Source of the DNA: G965229605 sp965229605
Lineage (GTDB): Bacteria; Pseudomonadota; Alphaproteobacteria; CBDDJK01
Assembly: GCA_965229605.1 (NCBI GenBank)
Contig: OZ245892.1
Coordinates: forward strand, 372,001-436,000
Reading direction: 5' to 3'
DNA: 64,000 nt
Of the stretch, positions 43,051-50,710 are shown piece by piece (position 1 is the first letter of the stretch; each line of letters opens with the position of its first letter). The notes beneath the pieces were generated by a model. That model was not told where the DNA came from. It made no database searches and was given only the letters and a program-made list of their open reading frames with translations. The position numbers were made by a program, and so were the translations under genes.

Positions 43051-43665
43051 CTAGGCAGAAGCAGGGCTTAGCCAGGGCGGAGCTTTATCCTCAAAAGAGC
43101 GGATGGCAGAGGCTTTTTCAAGTGTCTGGTCAATATCGTCAAGGCCATTGAGCAGACAATGACGCCGGTGCGGGTCAATATCAAATTCATAGCTGGTGCC
43201 ATCGGCCGCGACGATTTTTTGCGCTTCAAGGTCAATAGTAATGCGGGCATTTTTGCCATAGTCTTTGGCCTGCTCCAGCAAGCGGGTGATGATGTCCTGC
43301 GGCAGGACAACCGGCAAAATTCCGTTTTTAAAGGTGTTATTGTAAAAAATATCAGCAAAGCTGGGCGCAATCACGCAGCGAATACCAAAGTCAAGCAAAG
43401 CCCAGGGCGCATGTTCGCGCGAGGACCCGCAGCCAAAATTTTCTCCGGCAATCAGGATTTCTGCCTGCCGGTAGCTTTCCTGATTTAAGACAAAATCAGG
43501 GATTTCGTTTCCGGCCTCATCATAGCGCATTTCGTGGAAAAGATTTTTGCCCAGCCCATCGCGGCGAATTGTTTTTAAGAATTGTTTGGGAATGATCATA
43601 TCGGTATCGACATTGATCATATCAAGCGGGGCGGCAATCCCGGTCAATACTGAAAATTTATCCAT
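43051..43665 (-). CDS. leuD: 3-isopropylmalate dehydratase small subunit
   Basis: 204 residues. It begins MDKFSVLTGIAAPLDMINVDTDMIIPKQFLKTIRRDGLGKNLFHEMRY, the LeuD swivelling-domain start, and ILIAGENFGCGSSREHAPWALLDFGIRCVIAPSFADIF is the substrate-recognition loop. With the LeuC large subunit it isomerises isopropylmalate in leucine synthesis. leuC is not in the flanking sequence, so the two subunits are encoded at separate loci or leuC lies outside the window. Confidence 0.94.
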   Translation of the reverse strand: MDKFSVLTGIAAPLDMINVDTDMIIPKQFLKTIRRDGLGKNLFHEMRYDEAGNEIPDFVLNQESYRQAEILIAGENFGCGSSREHAPWALLDFGIRCVIAPSFADIFYNNTFKNGILPVVLPQDIITRLLEQAKDYGKNARITIDLEAQKIVAADGTSYEFDIDPHRRHCLLNGLDDIDQTLEKASAIRSFEDKAPPWLSPASA

Positions 43666-43731
43666 CTTGTTTGCTTTTCAGTTTCACACCCTTACGCGGG
43701 ATATTTTCCAAATAGGCGTATGACGTGCCAG

Positions 43732-44022
43732 TTACGCTTTAGCCGCCAGCTCCTTTAAAAGCTGGCGTTTCAACTTGCGCCCTTCTTCTGACAGCTTGCG
43801 GTTGGGCATGGATTTTAAAAACCCGTCAATGCCGCCCTTCGCATCAATCGTGCGCAAAGTCCGCGCAGTGGTTTTCAGCTTCAAGGTGCGGCGCAGACTT
43901 TCACTGTGCAAATGCATGGTGTGCAAATTCGGCATAAACCGCCGTTTTGTCCGATTTACTGCATGAGACACATTATTGCCTGTCATCACGCCTGTGCCCA
44001 TAAGATCACATCGCTTGCTCAT
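43732..44022 (-). CDS. rpmB: 50S ribosomal protein L28
   Basis: 96 residues. MSKRCDLMGTGVMTGNNVSHAVNRTKRRFMPNLHTM is the L28 signature, and LKTTARTLRTIDAKGGIDGFL follows. Length and sequence match the longer alphaproteobacterial L28. It has no zinc cysteines beyond Cys5. It is transcribed away from the glutaredoxin-membrane gene, sharing a 175-bp intergenic region with it. Confidence 0.95.
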   Translation of the reverse strand: MSKRCDLMGTGVMTGNNVSHAVNRTKRRFMPNLHTMHLHSESLRRTLKLKTTARTLRTIDAKGGIDGFLKSMPNRKLSEEGRKLKRQLLKELAAKA

Positions 44023-44118
44023 GATCCTTGCTACCTTTCACGCTTTATATATATGGAATAGATACAAACTGGTTTTTGCATTTAGCGCAGGTGCTAACCG
44101 CTATTTATGGGGCTGTCA

Positions 44119-44197
44119 AGCATATTAGGGGCAAGTATATTAGGGGCAAGCGTATTAGGAAGCATTATATTGAGGAGCGCAATATGAGGAACGCAAT
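44119..44197 (+). repeat. Degenerate 14-15-bp tandem repeat duplicating a ribosome site and start codon
   Basis: Units such as CAAGTATATTAGGGG, CAAGCGTATTAGGAA, GCATTATATTGAGGA, GCGCAATATGAGGA and ACGCAATATGAG follow one another directly before the start at 44198. The last two units each carry an ATG after a GAGGA-type site. The ATG at 44184 opens a five-codon frame (M-R-N-A-I-stop) whose TGA overlaps the true ATG at 44198 as ATGA. Confidence 0.65.
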
Positions 44198-44929
44198 ATG
44201 AGCAGCAAAGTGCATTTATACCGAATGGAGCTGCCGGACCATTTTTGTCCCTCTGGCCTAAAGTTGAAAAGCTATCTGGAAAAGAAGCGCGTTGATTTCA
44301 CAGACCATCCGCTCAAAAGCAGAAATGAGGTGGATTCATTGAAAGATGAGTTAGGCGTAACAACAACCCCGCAGCTGGTGATAGATAATCAGGTTATTGG
44401 CGGATATGAGGCCTCTCTTGAGCATTTTGGGGACCCTGTCGCGCATGATAAAACCTATGCGCCGGTTATTGCACTGTTCTCCATTGCGGCTTTGACAGCC
44501 GTGTCAGTGACCTGGCTGGTCTCCACATCGGTTTTTTCAAACATGACCATCCCCTGGTTTATAGCTATTTCGATGATCCTGCTTGGTCTGCAAAAACTGA
44601 AAGATATTCAATCATTTGCTGATATGTTTTTGAATTATGACTTGTTGGCCCGCGCATGGCCTCCATACGGGAAAATATATCCGTTTCTTGAAACGGGGGC
44701 GGGCTTATTGATGTTCACAGGCGTTTTGACCTGGGTGTCTGCACCAGTCGCTTTGCTGTTCGGATCAATTGGAGCCGTCAGCGTCGTTAAAGCCGTTTAT
44801 ATTGATAAACGAGACCTGACCTGTGCCTGTGTCGGCGGGAATACCAATGTGCCACTCGGATTTATCTCATTGCTAGAAAACCTGATGATGATCGGCATGG
44901 CCATCTGGATGCTGCTCAAAATCATATAA
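44198..44929 (+). CDS. Glutaredoxin domain fused to a MauE/DoxX-like membrane domain
   Basis: 243 residues. Residues 1-80 form a glutaredoxin fold: VHLYRMELPDHFCPSGLKLKSYLEKKRVDF, then TTTPQLVIDNQVIGGYE with the cis-Pro and GG-Y motif. The active site is C-P-S-G, so only the first Cys of CPYC is kept. From residue 88 on there are four membrane helices and a CACVGG motif, as in MauE/DoxX-type redox membrane proteins. It may couple thiol chemistry to the quinone pool or a periplasmic partner; substrate unknown. It is the last core-like gene before accessory islet 2. Confidence 0.75.
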   Translation: MSSKVHLYRMELPDHFCPSGLKLKSYLEKKRVDFTDHPLKSRNEVDSLKDELGVTTTPQLVIDNQVIGGYEASLEHFGDPVAHDKTYAPVIALFSIAALTAVSVTWLVSTSVFSNMTIPWFIAISMILLGLQKLKDIQSFADMFLNYDLLARAWPPYGKIYPFLETGAGLLMFTGVLTWVSAPVALLFGSIGAVSVVKAVYIDKRDLTCACVGGNTNVPLGFISLLENLMMIGMAIWMLLKII

Positions 44930-44947
44930 AGCAGGATGGGGCAATCA

Positions 44948-44993
44948 CTTCGTCGTGTAACTGCTACAAGATTTTTGAAATGCGATTGCTCTG
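44948..44993 (+). repeat. Solo relic of the ISAs1-family right end
   Basis: These 46 bases match the final 46 bases of the ISAs1 copy (29549-29594) at about 42 positions, including CTGCTACAAG and TTTTTGAAATGCGATTG, and end in the terminal repeat. No transposase body or left end is present. It marks the left border of accessory islet 2. Confidence 0.85.
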
Positions 44994-45052
44994 ACAGTAG
45001 CTCTGATAATAGAAATGGCGGTCCTCTACTTCACTCATGGTGCGGCTTAAAT

Positions 45053-45072
45053 CTTGCAAACACTTGCAAACA
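45053..45072. promoter_or_regulatory. Tandem CTTGCAAACA repeat before the antitoxin-like gene
   Basis: CTTGCAAACA occurs twice head to tail at 45053-45062 and 45063-45072, 31 bp before the ATG at 45103. A 10-bp repeat so close to a toxin-antitoxin start could be an operator for autorepression, but this is unproven. Confidence 0.35.
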
Positions 45073-45102
45073 GGTTGATAAAGCTGTTGGAGGATTTCTT
45101 TG

Positions 45103-45849
45103 ATGACACAAAACAACCAGCAACCGCAAGATTTGTTGCTCTCAGGATTTTATCGATTTCGTGATGCCAGCCGGTTACTCAGGGTTGGAGATGACTCTGT
45201 GATCGGGGATACAGCCACTATACGGCGATGGGTGAGGGAAGGAAATAACCGCAAAAGCCGAAAGGATCCCCTTATCGATAGTGATTTTTCTGAATCAAAT
45301 TTATTGAGTTTTCTTGATTTGATGGAATTGCGATTTGTTTACTTTTTCAGGAAACATGGGGTGCCCTTGCAAACCCTGCGAAAAGCTGCCGTAGCGGCAC
45401 GGGAGGATTTAGGTGAAAAGCATCCATTCGCTCGTCTTGACGTGATATTTAAAACAGATTTGAAAAAAATAATTGTGATAGAAGCGGAGAATTCTGGAGA
45501 TCCCGTTGCGTATGATTTCCTCACAAATCAGCATGAGATTTTTGCCGCTGTAGAAGATTCTCTGGTCAAAGGGGTGGAGTTTGAACCCGGGAGATCATAT
45601 GGTCATGCTTGGCGTCCAGCCTGCGATAAACATCCAAATGTTATTGTTGATCCCCGATATGCATTTGGAAAGCCTGTTGTGGACGGGGAATATGTTCCAA
45701 CAGCAATTTTATACAAGCAATATCAAGCAGAGAGCGCAAATAAAAAACTGGACAGAAACGCCGTGTTTGAAAGGGTTGGATATTGGTTTAAAGTCCCGGT
45801 TGAAGCTGTGGGGGCCGCAGTTTCTTTTGAAGAAGCCTTGCCTGCATGA
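45103..45849 (+). CDS. DUF433-type antitoxin with N-terminal HTH region
   Basis: 248 residues from the ATG at 45103, preceded by GGAGG at 45089-45093; a TTG at 45100 is also possible. The N-terminus (LSGFYRFRDASRLLRV...TIRRWVREG) looks like a MerR-type helix-turn-helix. The C-terminus (VIVDPRYAFGKPVVDGEYVPTAILYKQYQ...VEAVGAAVSFEEAL) is the DUF433 pattern (DPr..GkPvv.G..vPt..l). DUF433 proteins are found as antitoxins beside DUF5615 PIN-like toxins. Its last codon overlaps the next gene's ATG by 4 bp, as expected for a toxin-antitoxin pair. Confidence 0.72.
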   Translation: MTQNNQQPQDLLLSGFYRFRDASRLLRVGDDSVIGDTATIRRWVREGNNRKSRKDPLIDSDFSESNLLSFLDLMELRFVYFFRKHGVPLQTLRKAAVAAREDLGEKHPFARLDVIFKTDLKKIIVIEAENSGDPVAYDFLTNQHEIFAAVEDSLVKGVEFEPGRSYGHAWRPACDKHPNVIVDPRYAFGKPVVDGEYVPTAILYKQYQAESANKKLDRNAVFERVGYWFKVPVEAVGAAVSFEEALPA

Positions 45850-46325
45850 AGGTCCGGGCTGACGAGAACGTCTCGCCCAGGTTGGTGGAAGTCGTGAGGA
45901 ATTTTGCGAGCTCGGACGTGAATTTAGACCATGTCAGAGAAGCTGGGCAGCAGGGAAGTAAAGATCAGTACTGGATAACTGAATTTGCAGAAGAAGGCGG
46001 GAGTGCAATTATTTCCGGGGATACAGATTTTTTAAAAACGCCTGAAGTTGTTGATGCTGTCTATCAAACCCAAATAAAGATTATTGCGTTGCCCCCTCGT
46101 TATTGCAACGCCGGAATACTGCTTCAAGTATCATTTGTTCTTGCGTGGTGGTCGCGTATTGAAACAAAGCTGTTCGAAATGAAAATACGAGAATGCTATA
46201 TGCCAGTATGGAACATCTCAGACAATCGTTTAATGAAGAAGGTTCCAATTGATTTTGACAAGGCGCGTAAAAAATTGCGGAAACAAAGGAAAAAGAAAAT
46301 AAACAATACCAAACCCGAACATTGA
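45846..46325 (+). CDS. DUF5615/PIN-like toxin
   Basis: 159 residues. It starts MKVRADENVSPRLVEVVRNFA, the family's ADEN motif with the first acidic residue, and has a second acidic site in AIISGDTDFLKTPEV (D-x-D-F). These are the catalytic acids of PIN-like RNases of the VapC/DUF5615 group. The C-terminal 50 residues are lysine-rich and extend beyond the usual 115 residues of DUF5615. It presumably cleaves RNA when not bound by the DUF433 partner. The IS1595-like relic begins 49 bp downstream. Confidence 0.72.
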   Translation: MKVRADENVSPRLVEVVRNFASSDVNLDHVREAGQQGSKDQYWITEFAEEGGSAIISGDTDFLKTPEVVDAVYQTQIKIIALPPRYCNAGILLQVSFVLAWWSRIETKLFEMKIRECYMPVWNISDNRLMKKVPIDFDKARKKLRKQRKKKINNTKPEH

Positions 46326-46374
46326 GAAATTCTGAAAGGATTTCTGGGGCCGAACAAAGAAACATATGCGGTAA

Positions 46375-46518
46375 TTTAACGGTGTTCCCAAGGCTCACTT
46401 GGGATTATATTTGAAGGAATGTGAATGGCGTTTTAACAACCCTGACCCAAAGCATCAATTATCATAGCTAAAGCAGTGGGTTAGAAAGAATATGGGCTAG
46501 TTATCTAGGACAGCCCCT
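46375..46518 (+). pseudogene. IS1595-like transposase C-terminal relic with terminal repeat
   Basis: From 46375 the frame reads FNGVPKAHLGLYLKECEW, RFNNPDPKHQLS, a TAG stop at 46465-46467, then LKQWVRKNMG and the natural stop TAG at 46498-46500. The GLYLKECEWRFN block is what I recall from the C-terminus of IS1595/ISXO2-type DDE transposases. AGTTATCTAGGACAGCCCC (46500-46518) follows as the right terminal repeat. The upstream part of the gene is missing and a TAA lies just before 46375, so this is a dead fragment. Confidence 0.6.
46501..46514 (+). repeat. Left copy of the 14-bp direct repeat flanking the PHP-ATPase gene
   Basis: TTATCTAGGACAGC, identical and in the same orientation to 49628-49641. 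It is part of the terminal repeat of the IS1595-like relic and lies 39 bp before the PHP-ATPase start. Confidence 0.75.
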
Positions 46519-46553
46519 TATTTTTTATACCATAATATGTGTAGGAAGATAAA

Positions 46554-49500
46554 ATGGCAAAGCTTGGAAGCGCGACAGTTAAAAGTATAGAAAACTCAAA
46601 AAAGCATGGAATTTCAGCCGGTTCATCGTGGCATCGCTGGGATCCCCACATTCATTGTCCTGGGACGGTGTTAAATAACCAGTTTCGTGGGGAAGATCCT
46701 TGGGAGGACTTTCTAACCAATATTGAAAACTCTGAGCCACGTATAAAAGCACTAGGGATTACAGATTATTACAGGCTAAATCTTTATGAAGAAGTTTTAA
46801 AGAAAAAAGCATTGGGTAGACTGCCTGGCGTAGAATTAATCTTTCCGAACGTTGAATTACGATTTCAAATTGAAACAGCTAAAAAATCTGCCGTCAATTT
46901 TCATCTTTTGTTCTCTCCAGATGATCCAAATCACGTTGGTGAGATAAAGAGATTCCTTAATAATTTAACCTATGAAGCATATGACGATGTATTTCACTGT
47001 AATGATGACGATCTCATTAAGTTAGGAAGATGCCACAAGCCAGATTGTGAAGGCGACAGACAAGCGTTAGAAGAAGGTGTTAATCAATTCAAAGTTAATT
47101 TAAATGACCTAAAAGAACACAGCAAAAAAAGCGGCTGGTTTCAGGATAATGCTTTTATCGCGGTGGCAGCAGGAAGCCGTGATGGGACTTCTGGTCTACA
47201 AGAAGACTCATCATTTGCAAGTACAAGAGCAGAAATTGAGAAATTAGCAGATATCATTTTTTCATCGAACCCAGGCACTATTGAATTTTGGTCAGGTAAT
47301 AGCGCTATGGATGAAAAACAACTTATAGAACGCCTAGGTGGCAAAAAGCCATGCTTACATGGTTCGGACGCACACGATAACGATAATGTTGGCAAACCAG
47401 ATCAAGAGAGAAATACTTGGATTAAAGGTAACGTGAGTTTTGAGGCTCTAAAACAAACGGTTATTGAACCCACAAGTCGTGTTTTTATAGGCACTGAACC
47501 ACCGATCGAAACCATGCCTTCCTACACGATGTCTAGCATCGAAATTCAAGATGCACCTTGGATTAAAACTCCTTTTATTCCTCTAAATTCTGGTTTGGTA
47601 ACGATTATAGGCGCGAGAGGCTCTGGAAAAACTGCGCTTGCGGACATAATTGCTGTTGCGGCAGGTTCAGATGTACTGAAAGTAAACAAAGCCTCCTTTG
47701 TAAGTAGAGCAAATGAACTTTTGAATGATGAAAAAGCAATTTTAGAATGGGGAAATGAAGAAAGCAGTGAAAACAAGTTAAGTGATTTTGAAGCCTTAGG
47801 TCTGTTCGATGAATCTAAGGTACAATATTTATCACAGCAATTTGTTGAAGAACTATGCTCTGCTGAAGGAATCACGGATGAATTAATGTCAGAAATAGAA
47901 AGAGTGATTTTCCATTCACATCACCCTTCTGATTTAATGGGTACTTCGTCCTTTTCTGATTTAGTCGAGGTAAAGTCATCTGGTATTATTTCCTTACGGC
48001 AATCACATGAGCAAAAAATTAAAGATTATGCATCTGAACTTGACGATCTACGTGAAAAAAGAGTCCAATTACCAGACTGGAAGAAGCTCTTAGAGGCCAG
48101 TAGAAAAACTATTGAAGATGATAAAAAAAATCGCCAAGCCTTACTGGGCAAGAGCAAAGATCAAAAAAGTAAAAATAGACACACCCTAATCTCTCAAGCA
48201 TGTGACACAATTAGAATTAAGCTTGATGCTGTAAGTAAACGCAATGCGTCACTTGTTGCACTTAAAGAAAACGTTCAGCTAATGAGCAACTCTTCATTCT
48301 CTGACCAACTGAGGAAAATGCAAACAAAATATGCAGATACACAACTTAACCAAGAGCAATGGAATGCTTTTGAATTAGGGTTTAAGGGCAATGTAGAACA
48401 GATATTAACGGATGAAATCGCTAAAGCTGAAAACGATGTTAAAGAATTAACTGGTGAGGATGTAGCAGTTCCAACCGACGAAAATTTATCAACACCTCTT
48501 ATCCCTGAAAATAATGACCTTGGGCAGCAAACATATAAAACTTTAAGGGCAGAACTAAGAAGGCTGGAGAAAATTATCGGTCTAAATGAAGAAAATGTAC
48601 TCAAGATTACTAAACTGTCTCAAAAAATAACTCGAGAAGAGCAGACTTATAAAAAACTTGAAGACGATATCAAAGACGCAGAACAGGCTGGTGAAAGAAT
48701 AAATGATCTAAGGCAGAAGCGTCGAGACGCCTATAAAGGCGTTTTCCAAGCTTTACTTAAACATGAAGAAATTCTTACAGAATTATACAAACCATTGATG
48801 GATAGCCTTAAGAATGAAACTGGTTCTTTGGGAAAATTAACGTTCAACGTTCAAAGAGTAGTAGATGTTAAGAAATGGGCTCTAACAGGTGAGCAATATC
48901 TAGACCTTAGAAAAACTGGTGATTTTCGTGGCCAGGATGCTCTGCAAAAAATAGTAGAGCAAAAATTGCTATCCGTTTGGGAAAGTGGGACTGCAGATGA
49001 AATAGCAGATGCTATGGCTCAGTTTTTAACTTCTCATGAAAAGTCTCTTAGGGTTCATTGCAAGTATGAGAAGACGGACAAGGGTAACTATCGCCAATGG
49101 ATAAAAAATATTTCGGAGTGGCTATATTCAACAGACCATATCTCGATCAACTATGGTGTTCAGTATGATGGAGTAAATATTCAACAGCTATCGCCAGGAA
49201 CAAGGGGCATAGTCCTTCTGCTTTTATATCTGGCGATTGATAAAACAGACTACAGACCATTGATAATTGACCAACCAGAAGAAAACCTAGATCCGAAGTC
49301 GATTTTTGATGAACTTGTTCCTGTATTTAAATCTGCAAAACTAAAGCGACAAATCATTGTTGTAACTCACAACGCAAATCTTGTCGTAAACACAGACGCA
49401 GAACAAGTTATTGTTGCGTCATGCGGGCCACACAAAAAAGACAAGCTTCCTGAAATAACTTATTTATCTGGTGGACTTGAAGATAAAGAAGTTCGTGAAA

Positions 49501-49577
49501 AGGTTTGTGAAATTCTTGAAGGTGGTGAAAAAGCATTTCAAGAAAGGGCAAAAAGACTAAGGGTTAACTTTAGATAG
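46554..49577 (+). CDS. PHP-domain coiled-coil ATPase (TrlF-like), candidate defence protein
   Basis: 1007 residues, AT-rich. The N-terminal PHP phosphoesterase domain keeps its metal ligands: D30-P-H32-I-H34, T70-D71, E101, H117, and S271-D-A-H274. An SMC/AAA_13-like ATPase follows: Walker A G353-ARGSGK359-T, a long coiled-coil middle (about 480-730, rich in E/K/L heptads), signature L879-SPGTRG, and Walker B with P902-LIID906 followed by QPEENLD, then an H-loop VVTHNANLVV. This architecture is known as the TrlF family; ATP-driven PHP nucleases are suspected in phage or plasmid defence. Target unknown. Identical repeats lie on both sides of the gene. Confidence 0.8.
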   Translation: MAKLGSATVKSIENSKKHGISAGSSWHRWDPHIHCPGTVLNNQFRGEDPWEDFLTNIENSEPRIKALGITDYYRLNLYEEVLKKKALGRLPGVELIFPNVELRFQIETAKKSAVNFHLLFSPDDPNHVGEIKRFLNNLTYEAYDDVFHCNDDDLIKLGRCHKPDCEGDRQALEEGVNQFKVNLNDLKEHSKKSGWFQDNAFIAVAAGSRDGTSGLQEDSSFASTRAEIEKLADIIFSSNPGTIEFWSGNSAMDEKQLIERLGGKKPCLHGSDAHDNDNVGKPDQERNTWIKGNVSFEALKQTVIEPTSRVFIGTEPPIETMPSYTMSSIEIQDAPWIKTPFIPLNSGLVTIIGARGSGKTALADIIAVAAGSDVLKVNKASFVSRANELLNDEKAILEWGNEESSENKLSDFEALGLFDESKVQYLSQQFVEELCSAEGITDELMSEIERVIFHSHHPSDLMGTSSFSDLVEVKSSGIISLRQSHEQKIKDYASELDDLREKRVQLPDWKKLLEASRKTIEDDKKNRQALLGKSKDQKSKNRHTLISQACDTIRIKLDAVSKRNASLVALKENVQLMSNSSFSDQLRKMQTKYADTQLNQEQWNAFELGFKGNVEQILTDEIAKAENDVKELTGEDVAVPTDENLSTPLIPENNDLGQQTYKTLRAELRRLEKIIGLNEENVLKITKLSQKITREEQTYKKLEDDIKDAEQAGERINDLRQKRRDAYKGVFQALLKHEEILTELYKPLMDSLKNETGSLGKLTFNVQRVVDVKKWALTGEQYLDLRKTGDFRGQDALQKIVEQKLLSVWESGTADEIADAMAQFLTSHEKSLRVHCKYEKTDKGNYRQWIKNISEWLYSTDHISINYGVQYDGVNIQQLSPGTRGIVLLLLYLAIDKTDYRPLIIDQPEENLDPKSIFDELVPVFKSAKLKRQIIVVTHNANLVVNTDAEQVIVASCGPHKKDKLPEITYLSGGLEDKEVREKVCEILEGGEKAFQERAKRLRVNFR

Positions 49578-49627
49578 TGTAGCCATGAGAGATGTACTGA
49601 TCAATGAATTAAAATCTTGTGACTATA

Positions 49628-49641
49628 TTATCTAGGACAGC
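49628..49641 (+). repeat. Right copy of the 14-bp direct repeat flanking the PHP-ATPase gene
   Basis: TTATCTAGGACAGC, identical and in the same orientation to 46501-46514, located 51 bp after the PHP-ATPase stop and 15 bp before the murI stop codon on the other strand. It marks the right edge of accessory islet 2. Confidence 0.75.
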
Positions 49642-49655
49642 ACCAAATTTAGATA

Positions 49656-50627
49656 TTATTTGGTTTGGGGAGTTGGGGGGTGGTCGTCTTTAAAGCGGAA
49701 AAGGGCGGGGGTGGGGCCGGTCCAGAACGGGGCGGCGGCTTCGCTGACAGTTTCCGGGTCACCCGAGGTGACAAAATCAACTCCAGGCTGCTGATTTCGT
49801 GCGGTAGCAGAGTCCGGGTGCCCATGGTCCGGACGGCCATAACCTAAACGTCCATAATCGGGACGGCGGGCGAGATAGCTTTTCAGGCTTCTGCTCACCG
49901 CCTGTGGCTGGTTGACCAGCTTGCAATGGGGCGGCAGATATTCCGAAAAAAGCGGGGCAACCAGCTGATAATGGGTGCAGCCAAGCACCGCAAGCTCAAC
50001 CCCGCTTGCCCGGGCCTGAGTCATTAAATTCCGCACATAACGCTGGATGCCCGGTTTGATATCCTCAATGTCGGCCTGGGCCTCGATAAATTCGGCCAGG
50101 CGCGGGCAGGCCTGTTGAAAGACCTGAATATGCGGGGCCATCCGTTCCATCTCGGTTACAAAACGGTTGCTGGTTACGGTTGCCCGGGTTGCAAAAAAGC
50201 CAACCCGCGTGACTTCGCGGGGTGGATCATGCGGCAAAACCGGGGCGATATGCCATTCCTGTTCTGAAATCACTTCAATCAGGGGCACCAGCACGCCAAT
50301 GACATTATGGGCAGGCCGCATGGAAGATATCCCTGATCGGCCCTTTTCCATCTGCCCCCAGGATACACGCGGCAGCCATTCCTGCTGAAGCGGACGAAGG
50401 GCGATTGCACAGGCCGTATTGCAGGCAATAATCACCAAACGGCAGCCGCGCTCAAATAAATACTCGACCCCGCGCCGGGTCAGAGCGTAAATTTCCTGCT
50501 CGCTGCGCCCGCCATACGGGGCAAAGGCACTGTCTCCAAAATATAAAAACCGCTGGTCTGGAAAATCCTCCAGCAGTTTTTGCAGGATCGTCAGCCCGCC
50601 CAGACCCGAATCAAATACGCCTATCAT
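49656..50627 (-). CDS. murI: Glutamate racemase with a low-complexity C-terminal tail
   Basis: 323 residues compared with about 265-285 in the family. IGVFDSGLGGLTILQKL and FLYFGDSAFAPYGGRSEQEI are the N-terminal motifs. The catalytic cysteines are both present, in LVIIACNTACAIAL and ELAVLGCTHYQLVAPLF. It supplies D-glutamate for peptidoglycan. The last 60 residues hold the repetitive stretch RRPDYGRLGYGRPDHGHPDS and a proline-rich end, encoded by short repeats, which look like lineage-specific additions. Confidence 0.93.
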   Translation of the reverse strand: MIGVFDSGLGGLTILQKLLEDFPDQRFLYFGDSAFAPYGGRSEQEIYALTRRGVEYLFERGCRLVIIACNTACAIALRPLQQEWLPRVSWGQMEKGRSGISSMRPAHNVIGVLVPLIEVISEQEWHIAPVLPHDPPREVTRVGFFATRATVTSNRFVTEMERMAPHIQVFQQACPRLAEFIEAQADIEDIKPGIQRYVRNLMTQARASGVELAVLGCTHYQLVAPLFSEYLPPHCKLVNQPQAVSRSLKSYLARRPDYGRLGYGRPDHGHPDSATARNQQPGVDFVTSGDPETVSEAAAPFWTGPTPALFRFKDDHPPTPQTK

Positions 50628-50653
50628 ATTATTGCCCTAAATGAACATGATCT

Positions 50654-50710
50654 ATCTATTTACCCGGCCCCTGTCTGTTTGCCCGGCGCCTATCTGTTTA
50701 CCCGCCGGAG
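50654..50710. repeat. Three 19-bp tandem repeats at the alkB 3' end
   Basis: Units at 50654-50672 (ATCTATTTACCCGGCCCCT), 50673-50691 (GTCTGTTTGCCCGGCGCCT) and 50692-50710 (ATCTGTTTACCCGCCGGAG). The alkB stop codon (50690-50692) lies at the junction of the second and third units, so the repeat spans the last codons of alkB and the gap before murI. Confidence 0.7.
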
